DNA from: Phaseolus vulgaris | Lineage: Eukaryota > Streptophyta > Magnoliopsida > Fabales > Fabaceae | Direction of reading: 5' to 3' | Length of the DNA stretch: 64,000 bases | Assembly: GCF_000499845.2 (NCBI RefSeq) | Contig: NC_023751.2 | Location: forward strand, 12,129,564 to 12,193,563 | In this document: piece by piece, positions 50,998 to 64,000 of the stretch | Position numbering within the stretch: the stretch's first letter is position 1 | Layout: every line of letters starts with the position of its first letter | The notes under the pieces: model-generated | Seen by the model: the letters and a program-made list of their open reading frames with translations, nothing else | The model's database searches: none | What the model was told of the DNA's origin: nothing | Position numbers and translations under genes: made by a program

Positions 50998-52019
50998 TCT
51001 TTTGAATTTAATAATATATTAAAGCATAAAATTTAGAAAACAATATCGTGTATCAATACTTTATGCATTTATTTAAAAACTTAGTTTTATAAAAAAAAAA
51101 AGTTGAATTACTTTTATAAATCTATTTTACAAGTTTAAATTTCAACTTTAGTCTAAAAATGTATTAACACTTTTCCTTTCCTTCTACGTTATTTAACTAT
51201 CTCATTTGGATTCAATCTCCCATTATAAAAAAGTTGGCCCATCATGAATAGAGAATGATAAATATTACGTATTTGTAAAATTTAAATAACATAATAAAAA
51301 AAAAAGTTGACCATTTAATTTTTTTTTTCTGTTGGATTAATAACGATGATGTTTTTTCTTTCCTTCATACTCTTAACTTCCATCTACAATCCCATTTTAA
51401 AATGAGTAAAATACCAAATTTCTTCAAAATATTGCTCACTTTTCTCTCTCAGTCCCTACATATATCTAGTTCTTTTCCTTGCTTTTATTTTTATGGGTTG
51501 TGAAATACTTTGAATTTCATGGCCAAAGCACAATGTACAAGTATTTTAGAAAGTTTCACTTATAGATTGATTGCATAATCAATAAGTGACTTTTTGGAAG
51601 TGACATTAAAAGGTATGAAAAAAACCAATCTTCCCTAAAACAATCGATGTAAAAAAGTAAGGATTTGTTTGAATTTTAATTGTATAATTTCAAAATTAAA
51701 ATTATTTAAAAAAGTTGTGATTTGAAAAAATTAAATTTTTGATTTGTTGAACATATTTTTTTAAGTTAATTTAACCTTTTAAATTTCACAATACAAAAAA
51801 GTAAAAGAAAATTAAATCCCGTAATATATAATCTAAAATATAAAATTAACTTTCAATTTGTACAATTTGAATGTAAAAAATTCAAAAAAATATGTTAAAA
51901 AATTTAAAATTCAAATAAAAAATTTAACCTTTTAATTATACATTCTTAAATATAAAAAATATCCAAATGGTAAAATTCAAGATGAACTCCAATTCAAATA
52001 TTTCTAAAAGTAAATTAAA
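50998..52019. other. AT-rich intergenic DNA
   Basis: No gene or clear element was seen. Confidence 0.4.
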
Positions 52020-53430
52020 ACTCAAACAATTTGTTGTTTTTATTTTTGAGTTTATTGTTTCAACTAGTTTGTTATAATAAGATCTATTTTTTAGGAGAGA
52101 TAGAGACGATTTTCTAATCACTAGACTATAGGTTTGTAAAGCATAGAGTTTGTTTTCTACTTTTGTGTAAAAGGCTATAAATAGCTAAAGGTATGTTTAA
52201 TTGAAAATACATTCTCTCTATTTAGTTTTTCTAAACTTTATAAGTTCTGATTTTCAGCATTTAGTATCAGAGTTAGGAAAGGGGCCTGACTAGAATAGGA
52301 GTGTGAGAGTGAGTGAAGCATATGACAACCTCAAAGAAATTTGTGACCCCAAAGTTTGACGGCCATTACAACCATTGGTTAATGTTGATGGATAATTTCT
52401 TAAGGAGCATAGAGATGTGGAATCTGGTGAGTGAAATCTCACATGAATATGCTTACTCTTCTAGATATGTGTCATGATAGGGTTTGGAACTGTATCATGG
52501 TCTTCAAAAAAATAACCAGAGACTGAATATATCACAACAACATATCAGTGTATATGACTCAAAAGGATTATAGAGAAAGTGATAGCAGTTTTGCCAATTA
52601 GTTGGTTAAGAATCCAATTTTTTCATGGAAAGAGTAAGCATATTCATGTGAGATTTCACTCACCAAATTCTAGATCTTTATGCTCCTTAAGAAATTCTCC
52701 ATCGACATTGACCAATGGTCGTAATGGCAGTCAAACTTTGGAGTCATGAATCTATCTGAAGTTGTCATGCTTCACTCACCCTCACACTCCTATTTTAGTC
52801 AGGTCCCTTTCCTAGCTCTGATACCAAATGTTGGAAATCAGAACTTATAAAGTTTAGAAAATATGAATAGAGAAAGTATATTTCCAATTAAACATACCTT
52901 TGGCTATTTATAACCTTTTACACAAAAGCAAAAAACAAACTCATCGTTTTACAAGTCTATAGCATAGTGGTTCGAAAACCGTATCTATCTCTCCTAAAAA
53001 ATAGGTCTTATTATAACAAATTAATTAAAACAATAAACTCTAATTGTGGTGTTGTGGAATTGAAGTATTGTGATTCTCAAGAACAAATTGCAGATTTGAT
53101 GACAAAGCCACTTAAGCAAAGCAACTTGAGAAACTACGTGCTATGCTTGAAGTAAGCTAAATACATATGTTTAGTTAGTTTAAGGGAGGATACACTAGTT
53201 ATAATTTTATTGTTTATATTTTGAGTTTATTGTTTCAACTAGTTTGTTATAATAAAACATTCTTTAGAGGAGATATAAACTATTTTCTAGCCACGCTATA
53301 CACTCGTAAAATGTAGAATTTATTTTATACTTATGTATAAAAAACTATAAATAACCAAAAATCTGTTTAATTAAAAGTACATTTTTTCTATTTAGTTTTT
53401 CTTAAACTTTTTAAGTTTTGATTTCCAACA
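52020..53430. mobile_element. Rearranged Ty1/copia cluster with three LTRs
   Basis: LTR A (+, about 52020-52259) is followed by a primer-binding-like TAGTATCAGAGTTAGG and a gag start (from 52322, MTTSKKFVTPKFDGHYNHWL) that decays by about 52470. Then comes a reverse-complement copy of the same gag start and leader (about 52640-52828) and an inverted LTR B (52829-53040). Directly after that is a plus-strand pol tail (53041-53157, VVELKYCDSQEQIADLMTKP), the C-terminal end of copia RNase H. A purine tract (TAAGGGAGGA) leads into LTR C (+, about 53190-53430). This looks like one element with a second, inverted copy of its 5' end joined into it. None of it can be active. Confidence 0.8.
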
Positions 53431-55096
53431 AAATTCACATTCCACACACTTCCACCTCCTCTTCTGTAAGTTTACCATAAGCTCCTATTCGAGCTATTAG
53501 TAAAAGTCAACAGTGTTTCTACTCGCTCATTATATAATAGAAAAAATAATCTGAATATTTTGAATTATATAAAAGCTACGGGGATATGAAAAGAAACATC
53601 TATTAACATATTAGAAATATCATATTTCACGCAACCCACTTTATCATTCTTAGGAAATATCGAATGAGTTCCAAAAAAGATGAAGATCGTGGTAAGGGAA
53701 AAAAAGTGAGACTTTACCTTAAAAAGACAAAATGACATGGATGCTAAATTAATATTGTTATTCATCATAACAATGATGTTAACTAGTAAGTTCACTTCAA
53801 TAATGAAAATTTCAGAAAAGTAAAAAGAAGTTAATGAAAAGAAGTGACATAAAACTAAAACACTGCCGTTATCAAGTACAAATAGAATTAATTATACTAT
53901 ATTTGAATCTCCTGCTGTTGAGGCATAATAAATAACTATCAATTTTGAAAAGTTAGATTGAACTATAACAAACTAGGTTATATTAAGAAAATAAGTGTTT
54001 TACTATATATACTTAAAATTTATTATAAATATGTAAATTATATTATAATAAAAATTAAATTAATACATAAACCCTTTAATTATGAATAATCAAATTATTC
54101 TCAAGAATTTTTAATTTTCTTAAATTATCTATCTAAATAATACATTTTATTATATAATACTTTAAATTATTTATAAAAAATAAGCTACTCTTATAAATCA
54201 TCTATCCAACCAACGAATTATAGTGTTTTTTATATGATAATTAGTCTATTAACATGTTTATATAGTTATACCTATTTGAAATAGGATAATAAGCTTGAAT
54301 TTTATAAATTGATCACACATTTATAGATAAAGTTTTGCTCGAACCATCCTCTTTTCATCCTTGCTCTGGCTGAAGAGTGTGACTTTTTCTCCTTTGTTTT
54401 CTTAAATAGACATTATAAAAACACCACTTAAATTAAATCCCTAGATAGTCTTAAAAGATATAACAAACTATCCACTTTTATGTTAACAATTACATTATAC
54501 AGCTTAACAATGATATTTAACTTTTTGGTTTTCTTATTCAATATTATTTCCCTTATTTTTTTTAAAACATGCATTTTACCCGAGTTTGACAACTAATGAA
54601 ATTCTTTTTTTCTCATCTTCTCAAAATACTTATCTTTTGATCACTATAAGTATTTGATCCTATTAAGGGTCTCGTCATCAACTTTAATCAGTACGTTTTT
54701 TTATCTTTATCCTTTAAACTTGATTTTAATGATTTTATATCATAAATAATTACTTAGAAAAAACATCACAAATTTAATTATTTATTATAACTATACAATA
54801 TAATTATTATATTTAAACACATTTTATTTACTATAAAGTTTAAATAATACAATAATGTATATTTGTTATAAAATTAATTGTATGCCGCTATATATTTATG
54901 GTATTAAATAATATAAAGCAAGAAATATAAAATATTCCATTTCTGTTTTTGATCTTGGCCTTATCCCGTTACAACTATGAGGACAGGTCATACATATACA
55001 TCTACTAAATCCAACCATCCAGATTCAAGTCTTCATTTATCCTAAACATTTCCCTCTATCAGATTCAAAACAAGCAAAAACAAAAGGAAAAAGAAA
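53431..55096. other. AT-rich intergenic DNA
   Basis: No gene is supported. The final ~150 bp, less AT-rich, are the probable promoter and 5' UTR of the reductase gene. Confidence 0.4.
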
Positions 55097-56360
<1,264 letters not shown>

Positions 56361-58944
56361 ATAATTGAATCGTGGTTGATTTGTAATGTGTATCAGTTTG
56401 TGTTTTGATTTATTCATCTTCCTTGTAAGTTATATGGAACAAATAAAACTCGGGTGAGTGGGATAAAAAAGAGCTGTGCATCCGGATTTATGTTGTGTTC
56501 TGTTTCTGTTTTGTATAATAATCCACATTGAGAGATGAAACTGTGTTTGAAAAGGAATGAATTTCTAAGTTTGTATCCACAGGTCTCCCGAAAGGGGTAG
56601 CAGATTTGAATGAAATGCAAGTATCAGTTTTCAGTGACGTGTTTCGTTGTTCTTCTTCCATTTGTAGTGATTATTGTTCCAAAGTAATGTTTCTGGTTAG
56701 TTCCTATGATCATTGATTAGACCTGTAGATCAGGTTGTCTTGTGATACGAACCTTTTAAACAACGGAAGTAATTAATGTAGCGCAACATTATTGTAAGAT
56801 CATAATTGTTGGATTCTTTTTTTTTTATTAAGAATAATAGAGATTTGACTCTCCAAATTCATACTAGTGAGAATATAAGAAAAAAAACAAAAACGTCAGA
56901 AGATAAAAAAAAATATATAAACTTTGACATTCTATTCTTTCCATACTTTTGAAAGACTAACGTTTTGAAAGATGTCACAACACGGGTTTGATTAAGGTAA
57001 ATATGTTATTAAGTTATTATTTTATTTTTAAAAGAGGTAAATATTTGTTGTTGTGACAATTTTATTGTAAAAAAATACATATAAGTTAGACATGATTATA
57101 ATGATTTTTTTTATACTAAAGTCATCATATCTTGACTTCAGATTTTTTTTTTAATTTTTATAAAATTGTAATTTTTGGTTTAAAAACAAAAAAAAATGGG
57201 TAAAAAATATAGTGATATAAATTACAAATATTTTGTAGTTTTACATATTTAAATGTGTTATTAATTAAAAAATAAAAATGTAGGTTTTAAAATAAAAATA
57301 TTCTAAAATGATATGCAGGTTCTATAAAATAAAATACATACTGCATAAACAAATGCATGAAATTAAAATGAATATGAATACTAACTTTAACTCATTAAAA
57401 TAAGATGATAATATATATAATTAATGTTATTAAATAAATATTTCAAAGCATAATATTTTTCTTTTTAAATGAAAAAAAAAATTATCGTGATTTTTGAATT
57501 ATGTATTTTATTTTATTTTAGGGTTTATAATTTTTAAAATATTTTAATTTTAGAACCTACATTTTATTTTTTAATTATTGAGATATTTAAATATATAAAA
57601 TAAGAAAATACTTATAATTCATGCCATCATAACTTTTTAACATTTTTTTATTAGAAGGATATGACAACTTGAGTATAAAAAATACACATAATTCGTCCTA
57701 ATCATACATTTTTTTATGACTTCCCTTTTTTTAAAAGAAAATTTAGGTAAGCATGACTTTTCACACCATTTTTAAATAAATAAAGTTGTTAGAAATACAA
57801 TGACTTTTATGTAAATTTTATAAACGAATGAAAATTGACATTAGGAAAGTGAATTCGTGCTGGTTGAGTACATGAGTATCACTTGTCTGTTTTTGAAATA
57901 TTTTTCAAATTTGACCATTCACATTGCACCATTTTACTAAACTTTTCAAAGTAATTAACATTTTCAGAGGTAAATTATATTGATTATAAGTATTTTATAT
58001 AACTTCAAATTACTCTTCAACTTAAAATATTAGACTAATTCAACTTAAATTATTAGAAAAAATCAAATTCAAATTGTAGATATTTAATATTTATCTTTTT
58101 TATTAAAGTCATATTCTATATTTACTTCATATTTATTTTTTTTACAAATTTTGTTCTTCAAAGCACCATATATGTTTTATTGTTTTCTTTTCATATACTG
58201 GATAGAGACTCCTTCTATATTATGTTATCAATATCACTAATTTCTTAGTCATCGAGCTCCTACTACTATAACAATTTTAAAAGAAATAAAATTGAATAAA
58301 TAAAAAGTCCTGACTAAAGAAATATAAAATAACACTTTTTTTTGTGAGTAAAAATTATCTTTGGTTTTTCAAGTTTTTTTACTCACTTTCTTCTTTTTTG
58401 GTTCATGCAATCATAACTTAGGTGAATCATCATCCCTAATTATTCATAGGTTGAAGCACATTTTTTTTGTTAGTATATAAATGCATATTGATCTTTGAAT
58501 AGTAAACATCCATTTGACAAGTATACGTTTAACTGATTATGACATGAAATTATAAATTATAATACTGTCTAGTTTGATACTTGGAATTGACATTAATGAT
58601 TTGATAAATTTTTTGAAAAACTACATAAATTTATTTATGCAACCAAAATTTGACTAAAACCTTGACCCGGATGTGTCTCCCGTGTAGAAAGATATGTGGA
58701 TTATTCATATGGAATCGCTTAATTAAATAGATATATATATATAAAGTTTGATGATAACTTTAAATCAAATTTGAGTTTAAAAATAATTTATATCCAACAT
58801 TAACTTTATATCCAATATCAGTAAAATATAAAGGTATTTTTGAGAGTGTGAGGTGCAGGAGAAAAATATGGAGGTGCAGGAAGAATTTGACAGATAGAAT
58901 CGACTTGCTTTTGGGGTCTTAGTCCGAATGGCCTTTTATTTTGG
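56361..58944. other. Reductase 3' flank and AT-rich DNA
   Basis: The first ~200 bp are probably the 3' UTR. Positions 57070-57720 contain an imperfect inverted repeat: the ATAAAATACATACTG / TTTAGAACCTACATTTT region near 57280-57330 is mirrored near 57540-57570. It is probably another degraded transposon. No gene is supported. Confidence 0.35.
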
Positions 58945-59530
58945 GCAATTTCTTCTTGCACTTCTATATTTTTCTTCCTACACCTCTATAATGTTGTGCA
59001 AGATAAAATTATCTCCATATAAAAACTGTATATTTATTTTTTGCATTCTGGATTATGAAATTCGGTAAATTTTTGAATTGGCGCTTCCGGTAAAATTTTG
59101 GATTGACACGTTCGGTAACCTCCCGGATTGGTGCTTCTGGTAACCTCCTAGATTGATGTTTCCGGTAGTACATGAATGACAGTGTTAAAAAATATGCATT
59201 CCGGATCTGGAAATCCGTAATTCAAAATAAATTACGGATTCAGAAATCCATAATTGAAAAAAATCATTATGGATCCACCAATCCATAATAGAAATTAGGC
59301 TTCCTGATTCAACAATTCAAAAATCAACAATCCAAAAATTAACAATTTATGTAAACTTTGCTTCCAAAACACCCTCATTCAGAAAGCAAGATAATTCACT
59401 TCCAGATTGATGAATCTGTAACACACTCCCAGATCCCAGTTTCAAATAAAAGGTGAAAGTCAGTTTCGGGATTTACAAAATTGTGGGGTGAAGTAAGAAA
59501 AATGTAGGGGTGCAGGAAGAAAGTGCCTTC
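58945..59530. repeat. MITE-like repeat with 25-bp tandem array
   Basis: The ends are inverted: CTTCTTGCACTTCTATATTT at the left and AAAATGTAGGGGTGCAGGAA at the right. Just inside is a tandem array of four ~25-bp units (about 59062-59165), each with GGTAA..T..(G)GATTG..GC.TTC. This is followed by palindromic ATTACGGATTC motifs. There is no coding sequence. The boundaries are approximate, and no target duplication was found. Confidence 0.5.
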
Positions 59531-59597
59531 ATTTTGTACATTGATATGGGCCAATGGAAAAAAGGCTTCTCCACTCGAATACGGCTGCTTCTTCGTG

Positions 59598-60035
59598 CGC
59601 CTCGATACCTTCTTGTGCCATCCTCATAAATTTTTCGTATTCCAAATATACCCTTTTCAATATTCCGGATTACATAATCCGGAAGTCTTTTTCTAGATCC
59701 AGAATTAGTTTTCGGATTATGTAATCCAGAAGTCTTTTGTAATTAGTTCTGGATTATATAATCCAGAAGTCTTTTCTATACATAAGATTAGGTTTCGAAT
59801 TATGTAATCCAGAAGCCTTCTTTTTAAATGTGTTATTAACTTTCGGATTACATAATTTCAGAAGCCTTTTCTAAATATGAAATTGACTTTTGGATTATGT
59901 AATCCGAAATATATCCAGATTACATAATTCATAGGCTTATTATTTCAAATCTAAGGAGTGAAAAAAAAGGATAAAATGGTATTTTCATATTTAGTATGGT
60001 GTGGGAAGGTACGGAGGTGTAGGAAGAAAGAGTCT
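59598..60035. repeat. MITE-like repeat with GGATTATGTAATCC palindromes
   Basis: The ends resemble those of the neighbouring element: TTCTTCGTGCGCCTCGATAC at the left and GGTACGGAGGTGTAGGAAGA at the right, in reverse. Between them, the 14-bp palindrome GGATTATGTAATCC or a close variant recurs six or seven times at ~50-60 bp spacing (59665-59930), each usually followed by AGAAGTCTTTT. There is no coding sequence. It ends ~110 bp upstream of the TGD5-like start codon, so it may form part of that promoter. Confidence 0.55.
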
Positions 60036-60146
60036 TGGAATAGTTAATTCACATTTTGCTCTGATTCCTCTGATTAGGCCCTTTATTATGCATCTTCCTT
60101 TTACTCTGTATAATCTATCACTCGTAAAGAAGGAAAGAAATCAGAA

Positions 60147-62629
60147 ATGGTTATCACAACCTTCAACGGAACTGGCGTTGGATTTGGTATGCCGTGGGTT
60201 TCGCCATTTCTTCATATTCCGAATCTTGAATCCTTATCGCAATTATTTGTTTTTCAGGTTTCGGCGTAGGTTGCGGTTTCGGTATAGGATGGGGTTTCGG
60301 AGGTCGGTGGCAGCACGCTGCATTTATTTTCTCTGCTTCACTTTCATTTCCAAATCATTTTAATTGAATAGTTTAAGAGGTTTCTCTACTCGTGTTCCAG
60401 TGCCCTAGGAACGCAATTTTATAATCCCCGCTGTTTACAAGGTCTTTTTAAGTTCTCGCAATCTTTTATTGGTCCTTGTTCTTGAGACTATGCAGACAAT
60501 TTAGTTGTAGCTTTAAAACTCCTTTAGTTTTATTTTCGTGCCCTAGGAACGTAATTTTGTAATCCGCGCTGTTTACAAGGTATTTTTAAGCTCTCACGAT
60601 CTTTTATTGGTCCTTGTTCTTGAGACTATGCAGGCAATTTAGTTGTAGTTTTAAAATTCCTTTAGTTTTATTTTCGTGTTAATATTGTCATTCCAAACGA
60701 ATTCGTTAGATATGCTCGGATAACTGATTGTGTATTGGTATATGGTACTTTTTTAGATTGGATAATAGAGAGGAACTTGGAAATGGAGTGAGGTGGAAAG
60801 GCTTTAATCTTAACTCAGTTTTTTTGGCCGAGAATGGAATGTGGGTGGACAAAGACATTTTAGGCTTATAATGTAGGCCTGGTTTGGAGTAGGTTTTTTT
60901 CTAGCTTATATGAAATACGTATTTGATTTAAATGATAGAGCTTTTGAAAAATATCAATAAAGTAAGTTGATTTTTACTTCTGTGAGATTCATTTTTATCA
61001 GCTTGGTTCATATTTCACCTTGGAATTTGTCCAAACTTGCTCTTAGCTCATTTTCATACCCGAGTTACTTATTATTGGCCAAATATGATTGTGTAGAGTG
61101 AAGAATATTGGACTACATTTTCTATCATCCTTCTTCAGTTCTGTGTGCTAATTTTCATTCCAAAATTTCACTGGATTTCTTCAGCTAAACCAATCACACT
61201 CTTCCCAAATTCTGTCTATCTATTGCTATTTTCCCCTGTCAAGTCTTCTGCAAAGTTTCAGTCCTAGTTTCCTACCTCCCTTTTCTATTTAGCTGAGTGC
61301 AGTGAATGGACTTTAGCCTCTAGCTGTCTTAACCATTTCACTTACGAACAAACCATATTCTCCTCCCAAAATCTTAGACACTCAGTGTCCTGGATACAGA
61401 GGTGATTTAGACAGGTTCAGTTGAGGATACAAAGTCCTCCATATGGAGAAACTGGGGACTGGAAGAAGCAAGGAACAGACTGTTGTGACTAGGAACAGTA
61501 CAGAGGCAAAATATAGAGCAAGTAGTGAAGGTGTTTCGGAACTTATCTGGATAAATAGATTTCTTGAAGATTTATCTCTTCCAATTCATTAACCTGTGAA
61601 ACTCTCTAGTGAAAGCAGTGCTCCAAGGGCATAATCCCACTAATCTCGAATACATGTAAAGAAAATTGCATGTATGTTGATATCAAATAACAACTACTTT
61701 CGTCTTATTTAATTATACTATACTATCTTCAAATTATTGTTCATTTGATTGGATTTTTGTGATCAATGACTTTTTTTTATATTCTTGATATCAAATTCTA
61801 ATAAAGGGAAATTACGTTCTAAACTAGATTGATTTGATATAGTTAAATGATGTTAATTAGCTTTCTTAATTAGTGTGAATTAGTTTTTTGTTTATATTCG
61901 AGCAAGAAGGATTAGTTCATAATCCAATTAAATCTGATAGGACGAATCATGTAATGATTGACAGAAACTTAATTGGGTCTTATCCCAGGTACTGCATTCC
62001 AACCAAATTGTAGGAAGTAGATATGCTCACAAAGGCCTCGTGGAAATACTGATCTAATGTTGGCTAGATCAATATCTATTTTATTTTAAGAGAATGACAG
62101 CATCTCAATAATAGGAAGGATTTCACTCAAGTATTGTATTTTTATTTTATTCTGGTAACTTTGTGATTCCTACTTAATTCTGTAAATATTCTATGTTTCT
62201 TGTTTCCTTCTTTATATAATGTATCTCTTCTTTTGAAATAATACGAAGATGAAATCATTTTCTTCATACTCTGTTCATAATTTATGTATCTGATCTGTTG
62301 CACAGGTATGCCATTGAACTTATTGGGTCTTGGTGCAGGTACAATAATCATGAATCTGCTTTCTTTACTGCTTCTAAGTTTTAATTTTCAGTATTCTATA
62401 GTTATGACTATGACATGCTGCATGATGTGGGTAGCCTTTTTTTCTTCAAAACCTTAATCTTACAGTTTACACCTAAAGACTTTTTCTTCAAAGGTACTTG
62501 TTGATCACTTTGTAGCAAATCGTTTTCTAATTTATCTATCCTTCTGGTTTGGTTGGTTAGTGCTAGTGCTAATACCTAACCTTATGGGATAGGGTTGACA
62601 TCATTAGTCTAACCCCTTCCCTCTAATAA

Positions 62630-62661
<32 letters not shown>

Positions 62662-63059
62662 AAGAAACTGCTCTGTTTTTTTTTCCTGACTCAAGTAATG
62701 TTGCCATTTGCTATATCTTGATCTTAGTTCCATCTATGGTTTTTATGATTTTAGTTCCACGTTGTTTCAAGTAGTGCTATTTGGATTTCTTTTTTATGTT
62801 GAAATATAGTTACTGTCTTTTTTTTTATGAATCAAATATGAATTTTACCTATCAATATCGAATTGGGTATGTTGGATTTAATTTTCAAGGTGGAGGCTGT
62901 GGCGTTGGAGTAGGACTTGGTTGGGGGTTTGGTACTGCATTTGGTAGCAAGTATCGATCCTCACGGATCACATTTCAAGGAGTGGAATTTGATAGCAAGG
63001 AGACAGTTAACAGCAAGGAGTTCTCAAAGCCCAGTACAGAAGCTGGAGGTGCACGGTAG
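60147..63059 (+). CDS. TGD5: TGD5-like small glycine-rich envelope protein
   Basis: Four exons: 60147-60186, 60258-60302, 62306-62338 and 62890-63059 (288 nt, 95 aa). Every intron is in phase 1, and each join makes a glycine codon (G|GT). The N-terminal half is almost pure G-F-V-W-C repeat ([34 protein letters not shown]). The second half ([13 protein letters not shown]...) is hydrophilic. This matches TGD5, a small glycine-rich chloroplast-envelope protein that works with the TGD1-4 lipid importer moving lipids from ER to plastid. The identification rests on my memory of that family and on the exon pattern. The gene is easily missed, because three exons are 33-45 nt long and intron 2 is 2.0 kb and filled with a tandem duplication and a copia relic. 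Confidence 0.75.
60400..60678. repeat. 138-bp tandem duplication in TGD5 intron 2
   Basis: Two adjacent 138-bp copies (60400-60537 and 60538-60675) begin GTGCCCTAGGAACG and include GGTCCTTGTTCTTGAGACTA. They differ at about ten scattered positions. The first three bases of a third unit follow. Confidence 0.85.
61440..62130 (+). pseudogene. Ty1/copia pol relic in TGD5 intron 2
   Basis: The sense strand encodes the end of copia RNase [21 protein letters not shown], then [20 protein letters not shown], followed by stops. Further on, a frame near 61990-62045 resembles the QIADIFTKAL tail. The stretch after 62060 looks like the start of an LTR. It is truncated at its 5' end and has several stops. 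It is a dead insert that lengthens the intron. Confidence 0.75.
62636..62661. repeat. AT microsatellite in TGD5 intron 3
   Basis: A run of about 13 AT dinucleotides lies in the intron between exons 3 and 4. Confidence 0.85.
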
Positions 63060-64000
63060 CGTTTGTACTTTGTAAATTCCTGGTCGGCCTCTGGAGATAA
63101 ATTGAATTTGTAATAAAAAAGAACCTGTGGAGATTGTGACTTCCTTTCAAATTGTAGCAGTTTTTGGATGATGGTTGCCCTTGGTAAAGAGTTTATGACA
63201 TGAATGATAATGTGATATGTACGCATCTTTTATTTCAAGAAAACTAGTGGTGTGTTTAGAGCCATGGAGTGGAAATAGAGAGGTGTTGCTATTAAATGAG
63301 TTTGTTTGGTAGGATGGAGGCAGGAATCTTAATAGTGTTTTTATACACTTTTTTATTATTTTATTTTGTTTCTACTCTCTTTTTTTCAATATCTTTTCTA
63401 TTTTTCTTTAATAAAAGCTCAGTGTTTACATTATTATTCTATATAAATATTTATAAATTTTCATCTAGTATATTCTTCTTTTCTTTATCAAACGGACTCT
63501 AGGAGAACTAGAAAGAAGAGACTGCAAATAAAGACAAGAAATAAATTTACTTTTGTTTGTTTGTTTTATGAATGTGTAATTTTGATAATTATAAAAATGG
63601 AATTGAAGATTGGATTCTTTAGATTTTTTTTTCAATATTAGAAAAAAATGGTTAATTGTTAATATAGTAATTTCTCAAATAGTGAAATTATAAATTAAAT
63701 ATTTTACCATACAAATATATATACATAATTTAGTAATCAATTATATAAGAGAGGGCTTACAATTTAAAGAAAATTGAAAAGATATATGTATATGTATGTA
63801 TACAAAAAAATTCAAAGCATTCTAAACGTAATCATAAAAATTTTCTGATTCCGTAATGTCATCTCTCTTGATATATCGAGTATAAACATAATACATGATG
63901 TAATTTCATTTATTAATTATCAAAAATGTATAATTCATGTCAAGTTACACAACTTGACACATTTTTAATATAATCAAATTTTTGTATTAACATGGCACAG
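63060..64000. other. TGD5 3' flank and intergenic DNA
   Basis: The first ~180 bp are the likely 3' UTR (AATAAA-like TAATAAAAAA near 63110). Beyond it the DNA is AT-rich, with no gene or clear element up to the window end. Confidence 0.4.

Noticed and set aside
51936..53155. Two frames sharing SLLKNRSYYNKL
   Set aside because: They are translations of the reverse strand of the copia LTRs, not a conserved small protein.

Overview
This window is nuclear DNA of a flowering plant. The genes have spliced, AT-rich introns with canonical GT-AG (and some GC-AG) borders, and the spaces between them are filled with plant transposon debris. Several cues point to a legume, probably of the bean/soybean group: the style of a TRIM element, the repeat families, and the close match of a snakin/GASA peptide to the pea-type form. 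The species is an inference. No prokaryotic features, CRISPR arrays or viral genomes were seen.

Six intact protein genes could be rebuilt exon by exon, and all six give a total coding length divisible by three. They are: an APD-type membrane RING E3 ubiquitin ligase (2668-5002, +); an NRAMP metal transporter (11888-15089, +); a divergent Pumilio/PUF RNA-binding protein (26618-29135, +); a 12-cysteine snakin/GASA peptide (32942-33375, -); an armadillo plus TPR protein with an Hsp70/Hsp90-type clamp (42443-44824, +); and a PRISE-type enone/progesterone 5-beta-reductase (55097-56360, +). A seventh, very small glycine-rich gene at 60147-63059 (+) matches TGD5 of chloroplast lipid import and was assembled from four tiny exons. 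The left edge holds the 3' half of a cinnamoyl-CoA-reductase-like gene (-) that seems to lack its 5' exons, and 5659-6186 (-) may hold the 3' end of an unrecognised gene. The genes belong to unrelated pathways and do not form a cluster.

The spaces between genes are mostly mobile-element remains: a TRIM at the left edge; a 1.1-kb Mutator-like element with ~200-bp terminal inverted repeats and a 9-bp target duplication; a family of CACTA-type MITEs (two with clear 3-bp duplications, one nested in a second long-inverted-repeat element); a 902-bp solo LTR with a perfect 5-bp duplication; an inverted, nested copia cluster; a copia pol relic inside the large TGD5 intron; a decayed LINE RNase H-like domain; and a ~240-bp nuclear insertion of the plastid ndhF gene. 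The rest of the intergenic DNA is AT-rich with no supported gene.

I found no convincing new biological system. The points most worth a second look are the degenerate RNA-recognition residues of the PUF protein, the GC-AG introns, the micro-exon structure of TGD5, and the palindrome-rich repeat elements.
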